From positions 1-15,896 of the forward strand of contig JADYZI010000351.1 of NCBI GenBank assembly GCA_020853255.1: a stretch of 15,896 nucleotides of DNA, written 5' to 3'. Shown here piece by piece: positions 12,510 through 15,896 of the stretch. The DNA is from Acidobacteriota bacterium (GTDB lineage Bacteria; Acidobacteriota; Blastocatellia; Pyrinomonadales; Pyrinomonadaceae). The translations under genes and the position numbers were made by a program. Numbering within the stretch: the first letter of the stretch is position 1; every line of letters begins with the position of its first letter. The notes under the pieces are model-generated. The model saw only the letters and a list, made by a program, of their open reading frames with translations, was not told where the DNA came from and ran no database searches.

Positions 12510-12568
12510 GAACCCAGTCGCTATCGCTCCCGGTTCTGACAAGAGGTGCTACCGCTCGCGGTTCTGAC
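12509..12568. repeat. REP-like repeat, copy C (two tandem half units)
   Basis: AGAACCCAGTCGCTATCG begins at 12509 and the unit ends TTCTGAC at 12540, the reverse complement of the consensus seen in copies A and B. A second partial unit (GCTACCGCTC...GGTTCTGAC) follows at 12548-12568 in the same direction. So this copy is tandem, unlike the inverted copies A and B. Confidence 0.8.
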
Positions 12569-12571
12569 AAG

Positions 12572-12763
12572 TTCGAAGATGCAAACCTTCCGGGCGAGAT
12601 GGAAACAACGGTCGATATCAAAGCGGTTGCTGTCGGGACGGAAGTTAACATTGAGCAAAAAGGGATCCCCGACATGATCCCGGTCGAAGCATGCTACCTC
12701 GGCTGGCAAGACTCGCTGCGCTTGCGCGCGATGCTGGCCGAAGCGGAAATCGCGGACGAATAA
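12572..12763 (+). pseudogene. C-terminal fragment of an AHSA1/SRPBCC-family gene
   Basis: 63 codons in one frame read FEDANLPGEMETTVDIKAVA, then VGTEVNIEQKGIPDMIPVEA, then CYLGWQDSLRLRAMLAEAE, ending IADE and TAA at 12761-12763. This is the last part of an AHSA1/START-like SRPBCC protein: the 'GTEVxxxxxGIPD' strand and 'GWQDSL' helix are family signatures. The front two thirds, about 80-90 residues, are missing, and the frame runs upstream into REP-like copy C with no start codon. The first ATG inside is at 12599. The remnant therefore starts where the repeat ends, so the repeat event and loss of the 5-prime part may be linked. Confidence 0.75.
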
Positions 12764-12781
12764 AAGTGACCATCCCACAAG

Positions 12782-13531
12782 TCACGATCTTCTGTTGATC
12801 AGACTCGCTACGAACCCAGCGCCGAAGCCGTTGTCGATATTTACTACGGTCACGTTCGAGGCGCAGGAGTTTAGCATTCCTAACAAGGCGGCGAGGCCGT
12901 GGAACGAGGCACCATAGCCGATCGACGTCGGCAATGCGATGACGGGGACGGCGACGAGGCCGCCGACGACTGAGGGAAGCGCGCCTTCCATTCCGGCTGC
13001 AACGATGACGACACGGGAGTTTTGCAGCCGCGAGCGTTCGGCCAGAATTCGATGAACACCGGCGACGCCCGCGTCCCAGATGCGATTGACGCGATTGCCC
13101 ATCGCTTCGGCTGTGAGCGCGGCTTCTTCGGCCACGGGAATGTCGCTGGTCCCGGCGGTGCAGACAGTAATCTCGCCTATGCCGAGATCGGTCGAGTCTC
13201 GCAAAACGCGGATCATTTTTGCTGACCCGTGCCATTCGGCCTCGGTGTGGATGTTGCGAATTTGGCCGAAAACTTCGGGCGTGGTGCGTGTGATCAGAAC
13301 GTTCGGTGCGCGGGCGATGACCTTTTCGAAGATGCCGCAGATCTGCTCGGGCGTTTTGCCCATTCCGAAAATGACCTCCGGAAAGCCTTGCCGCTCGGCC
13401 CGGCCGTGATCAACGCGGGCGTACCCTATATTTTCGAACGACAAATTTTGGATGCGAGCGGCGGCATCTGTTTCGGAGAGTTCACCGCTTTTTACTTCAG
13501 CAAGTATTCGTTTTAGATCATCGGTGTTCAT
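12782..13531 (-). CDS. larB: LarB, nickel-pincer cofactor biosynthesis carboxylase
   Basis: A 249-residue cytoplasmic enzyme. LarB carboxylates and hydrolyses nicotinic acid adenine dinucleotide, the first step to the nickel-pincer nucleotide cofactor of lactate racemase-type enzymes. The C-terminal half is the AIR carboxylase (PurE)-like domain: [20 protein letters not shown] (117-136), [11 protein letters not shown] (153-163), [19 protein letters not shown] (175-193), [20 protein letters not shown] (199-218), and [10 protein letters not shown] (231-240). Length matches the family. The lar partners larC and larE are not in the window. It is divergent from ubiX, with a 141-bp gap that holds a long hairpin. 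No ribosome site is evident at ATG 13531. Confidence 0.93.
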   Translation of the reverse strand: MNTDDLKRILAEVKSGELSETDAAARIQNLSFENIGYARVDHGRAERQGFPEVIFGMGKTPEQICGIFEKVIARAPNVLITRTTPEVFGQIRNIHTEAEWHGSAKMIRVLRDSTDLGIGEITVCTAGTSDIPVAEEAALTAEAMGNRVNRIWDAGVAGVHRILAERSRLQNSRVVIVAAGMEGALPSVVGGLVAVPVIALPTSIGYGASFHGLAALLGMLNSCASNVTVVNIDNGFGAGFVASLINRRS

Positions 13532-13560
13532 GGTGAAAGGAGTAGAGTAGCAGATTTCAG

Positions 13561-13637
13561 TGCGGAGGCCCGCACGTGAGCAAGGGCTTAATGCTCAACG
13601 CTCCGCTTAAGCCCTTGCTCACGCGCGGGCTTCCGCA
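13561..13637. repeat. long perfect-type hairpin (31-bp arms) between larB and ubiX
   Basis: Arms at 13561-13591 and 13607-13637 pair over 31 bp with two mismatches, around a 15-bp loop. The inner 17 bp (CGTGAGCAAGGGCTTAA) match exactly; the outer parts are TGCGGA-R-GCCCGC. It lies between the two divergent start codons, 29 bp from larB and 35 bp from ubiX, so it must overlap or flank the promoters and is not a terminator for either gene. Confidence 0.9.
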
Positions 13638-13672
13638 TTGAGCGCGAAGGCGATACTATTTCGACATCTGAT

Positions 13673-14290
13673 ATGGAACTGACTTTTGCGATCACGGGAG
13701 CATCGGGCGCGATATATGCGTGGCGGACGCTGCAGTTATTGGCGGCAAGCGGGGTTGTTGAACGGATCAATCTGATCATGTCATCAACGGCGGCGACGGT
13801 TGCGCAGGTCGAGATGGGCGTGAATTTGAAGGATCCCGCGCTTCATCTAATAAACGATTGGCTCGGCCTTGAGCCGGAATCGCGTTTGATACGGCTTTGG
13901 CGGCTGGACAATTTTGCGGCCAAGCCTTCGTCGGGGTCGTATAAACAGGCCGGAATGCTGATCGTGCCGTGTTCGATGGGAACGCTTGGCGCGATCGCCA
14001 GCGGAGCGGGAACGAACCTTATTCATCGGGCGGCGGACGTGACGCTGAAAGAAGGCCGAAAACTCGTGCTCGTTCCGCGTGAAACGCCGTACAATGCCAT
14101 TCATCTAGAGAACATGCTGAAACTTTCCCGTGCCGGTGCGCGAATTTTGCCGGCAAGTCCGGGCTTCTATCACCGTCCTAATAATATCGAGGACCTTGTC
14201 GATCATCTCTGCTATCGCATTTTGGACCAGTTCGACATTCCTCATTCGCGAAGAACGCAATGGACGGGCGACGAGGTCGCCGACGAATAA
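13673..14290 (+). CDS. ubiX: UbiX flavin prenyltransferase
   Basis: A 205-residue enzyme that joins dimethylallyl (mono)phosphate to reduced FMN to make prenylated FMN, the cofactor of UbiD-type decarboxylases. Marks are TFAITGASGAIYA (4-16, FMN phosphate site), S38 in LIMSSTA, PCSMGTLGAIASG (99-111), RAADVTLKEGRKLVLVPRET (119-138), and PASPGFYHRP (160-169). These are the residues used for FMN and prenyl phosphate binding. Length is typical. It is followed by a one-base stop/start overlap with the secreted SH3b gene, and it diverges from larB. No UbiD gene is in the window. Confidence 0.93.
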   Translation: MELTFAITGASGAIYAWRTLQLLAASGVVERINLIMSSTAATVAQVEMGVNLKDPALHLINDWLGLEPESRLIRLWRLDNFAAKPSSGSYKQAGMLIVPCSMGTLGAIASGAGTNLIHRAADVTLKEGRKLVLVPRETPYNAIHLENMLKLSRAGARILPASPGFYHRPNNIEDLVDHLCYRILDQFDIPHSRRTQWTGDEVADE

Positions 14291-14967
14291 TGTCTATGAA
14301 AGCTTTAATTATGCTGTTGCTGGCCATTGGCCTTGCGGGCGTTGTTCCGGGACAGGAGCGGTATGTCAGGCCGGTCGATGAAGCGGCCGAGGATGCCTCG
14401 TTCCTCGCATTTCGCAACAAGCTGACTGCCGCCGCCGAACGGAAAGACGCGGCATTTATCTTGAGCATTCTTGACCCAAAAATAAGCCTGAGTTTCGGCG
14501 GCGATTCGGGCATTGCCGATTTCAAGCGGATATGGAAGATCAACTCCAAGAATTCGCCGTTCTGGAAAGAGTTTCTGACCGTGATCAAAAACGGCGGAAC
14601 ATGGTGGAGAGAAAAGTCGGCCCCAAAGTTGTTTTACGCACCCTACACATTTAACTTGTTTCCCGAGGACCTCGATGCTTTCGCGCACGAGGTGGTGTTC
14701 GGGTCGAATGTAAATTTGCGTGCCGGCCCAAGCACCGATTCGCGCGTGATCGGGCAATTGTCCTATAACATCGTCACGGCGGAAACAGATCCCGAGACCG
14801 AGGCGGGGAAGATCCGCGAAACGCGCGGATGGAGCAAGGTGAAAACGCTCGGCGGAATTTCCGGCTGGATAAAGAACGAATTTGTCCGCAGCCCGATCGA
14901 TTACCGCGCCGGGTTTGAGAAAAAGCGCGGCGCCTGGAAGATGGTTGCGTTTATTGCAGGTGACTAG
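14290..14967 (+). CDS. secreted bacterial SH3 (SH3b) domain protein
   Basis: A 225-residue exported protein. ATG 14290 shares its A with the TAA of ubiX, so it is coupled. Residues 1-20 form a signal peptide (MSMKALIMLLLAIGLAGVVP-GQ). A helical part of about 32-130 has no family that I know, with AAAERKDAAFILSILDPKIS (47-66) looking like an NTF2/DUF4440-type helix. Residues about 134-203 are an SH3b domain: NVNLRAGPSTDSRVIGQL (140-157), WSKVKTLGGISGWIKNEFV (181-199). The tail EKKRGAWKMVAFIAGD is a closing strand like those of NTF2-type domains. SH3b domains usually bind cell wall or peptides. Pairing with ubiX may be only transcriptional. Confidence 0.8.
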   Translation: MSMKALIMLLLAIGLAGVVPGQERYVRPVDEAAEDASFLAFRNKLTAAAERKDAAFILSILDPKISLSFGGDSGIADFKRIWKINSKNSPFWKEFLTVIKNGGTWWREKSAPKLFYAPYTFNLFPEDLDAFAHEVVFGSNVNLRAGPSTDSRVIGQLSYNIVTAETDPETEAGKIRETRGWSKVKTLGGISGWIKNEFVRSPIDYRAGFEKKRGAWKMVAFIAGD

Positions 14968-14987
14968 CGGACTTTAACGATCGGGCC

Positions 14988-15099
14988 CCAAATACCTTTG
15001 CGCACTTTGTGTCTTCAACTTCGTGATCTTTGTGTTACAAAAATCCCCTTAACACAACGGGAGCAAAGGGCAGACCCAGAGTCCGCAAAGAAGAAGAAA
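14988..15099 (+). repeat. CTTTGTG-type dispersed repeat, copy 2
   Basis: Starts CCAAATACCTTTGCGCAC and ends CGCAAAGAAGAAGAAA. It matches 7828-7941 read on the other strand. The inner pair TTGTGTT (15030-15036) and AACACAA (15051-15057) forms a shorter version of the hairpin in copy 1. It ends 15 bp before the methyltransferase start, so the ribosome site of that gene lies just outside it. Confidence 0.75.
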
Positions 15100-15114
15100 T
15101 TGATCGAGGATAGG

Positions 15115-15870
15115 ATGACAAGCAGCGTCGAAAGATTTTCGGACCGCGTCGCGAATTATGTGAAGTACCGTCCGTCGTATCCGCGGGAGGTGCTTGCACT
15201 GTTTCGTGATGAGATGGGTTTGACGCCGGATTCTGTTATCGCGGATGTTGGTTCGGGGACAGGCATTTTCGCACGGCTTTTTCTTGAGAACGGAAATATT
15301 GTTTACGGGGTCGAGCCAAACGGGCCGATGCGGGCGGCGTCGGAGGAATATCTTGCGGCCTATCCGGGTTTTCAGCCGATTGATGGAACGGCCGAGAACA
15401 CCGGCCTTGCGTCAGGCGTGGCCGATGTTGTGACGGCTGCCCAGGCATTTCATTGGTTTGAACGCGGCCCGGCACGGCGCGAGTTTTTGCGGATACTAAA
15501 GCCGGGCGGATATGTTGCCCTTGTTTGGAATGAGCGAAAGCTGGAAAGCAACGCATTTCTCATCGAGTATGAACAGCTCCTCAAGAAATTTGCTCTCGAT
15601 TATGAAGCGGTCCGCCATGAGCATATCGACCGGGGCACACTTAAGAGCTTTTTCCAAAAGGACTTCGAGACGCGCATCTTTTCTAATTCACAGGTCCTTG
15701 ACTTTGAAGGGCTGCTCGGTCGCGTTCTGTCTGCGTCGTATATGCCGAACGAGTCCAGTGCTGATTTTGCCGAGATGAAAAATGAATTGCATTTGCTTGT
15801 TGCGAAACATAGCGAAAGCGGTAAGATAGAATTACTCTACGACACCGCGGTTCACTACTCGCAGTTTTGA
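15115..15870 (+). CDS. class I SAM-dependent methyltransferase (Methyltransf_11 type)
   Basis: A 251-residue Rossmann-fold methyltransferase. SAM-binding motif I is VIADVGSGTGIFA (41-53), the acidic residue that ends strand 2 is E67 in VYGVEPN, then GTAENTGL (91-98) and AAQAFHWFE (108-116), and the later strand ILKPGGYVALVWNER (127-141). The N-terminal VERFSDRVANYVKYRPSYP is typical of the small-molecule methyltransferases near UbiE/COQ5 and TAM-like groups. The start at 15115 is chosen because of GAGG at 15106-15109 and because an upstream extension would translate a dispersed repeat. Target is unknown. It ends 26 bp before the window edge, so its downstream partner is not visible. Confidence 0.88.
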   Translation: MTSSVERFSDRVANYVKYRPSYPREVLALFRDEMGLTPDSVIADVGSGTGIFARLFLENGNIVYGVEPNGPMRAASEEYLAAYPGFQPIDGTAENTGLASGVADVVTAAQAFHWFERGPARREFLRILKPGGYVALVWNERKLESNAFLIEYEQLLKKFALDYEAVRHEHIDRGTLKSFFQKDFETRIFSNSQVLDFEGLLGRVLSASYMPNESSADFAEMKNELHLLVAKHSESGKIELLYDTAVHYSQF

Positions 15871-15896
15871 GTTATGCCTACAGATCTCGGGACAAA

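Noticed and set aside
12645..13235. Arg-rich open frame of 196 codons on the minus strand
   Set aside because: It overlaps larB in another frame, is dominated by Arg/Ser/His, and has no family pattern; larB is clear.
13561..13637. Rho-independent terminator
   Set aside because: The hairpin lies between two divergent start codons, with no T-tract, so it has no gene to end.
14998..15114. N-terminal extension of the methyltransferase by 39 codons
   Set aside because: It translates a dispersed repeat, and a GAGG precedes the ATG at 15115, which begins the usual family N-terminus.

Overview
The window is 15.9 kb of bacterial chromosome. Base composition is moderate, most genes lack a strong Shine-Dalgarno sequence, and the spaces between genes are full of dispersed palindromic repeats. 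The protein families (secreted PD40/TolB-like, SH3b and DUF4440 proteins, a serine protease fused to TPRs, LarB, UbiX, a four-helix-bundle 'suffix' protein) suggest an environmental Acidobacteriota genome, perhaps Blastocatellia. That placement is an inference; no rRNA or tRNA gene is visible to confirm it.

Layout. (1) 1-1186, minus strand: the start of a secreted glycerophosphodiester phosphodiesterase and a secreted beta-propeller protein. (2) 1228-4911: a plus-strand DUF2461 gene, then a minus-strand series running rpiB > DoxX-like > AraC regulator > DUF1761 > DUF4287/DUF5655, with two copies of a REP-like repeat between the last genes. (3) 5024-6460: a periplasmic trypsin-like protease carrying TPRs. 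(4) 6495-10760 is an accessory region. It holds a Phd/YefM-RelE/ParE toxin-antitoxin pair with a frameshifted toxin, an uncharacterised 129-aa gene with a near-consensus promoter, a controller-like HTH gene overlapping a PD-(D/E)XK nuclease gene (restriction-system architecture without a methyltransferase), a RAYT transposase between inverted REP hairpins, a small orphan gene, an N-terminal fragment of a Vsr-like endonuclease, and a four-helix-bundle gene flanked on both sides by a 9-bp-periodic GGAC repeat. (5) 10850-12763: a Tat-exported dienelactone-hydrolase-like protein, a secreted DUF4440 protein, a 73-aa hypothetical gene, a third REP-like block and the tail of an AHSA1/SRPBCC gene. (6) 12782-15870: larB diverging from ubiX across a 31-bp-arm hairpin, a secreted SH3b protein coupled to ubiX, and a SAM-dependent methyltransferase.

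The most interesting parts are the controller/nuclease pair (7991-8796) with its two ATAC-N5-GTAT operator dyads and the nearby vsr remnant, which look like an eroded or solitary restriction locus, and the four-helix-bundle gene bracketed by matching 9-bp-period repeat ladders (9989-10758), which looks like an undescribed mobile or repeat-associated cassette. All family calls come from reading motifs; no database search was possible.
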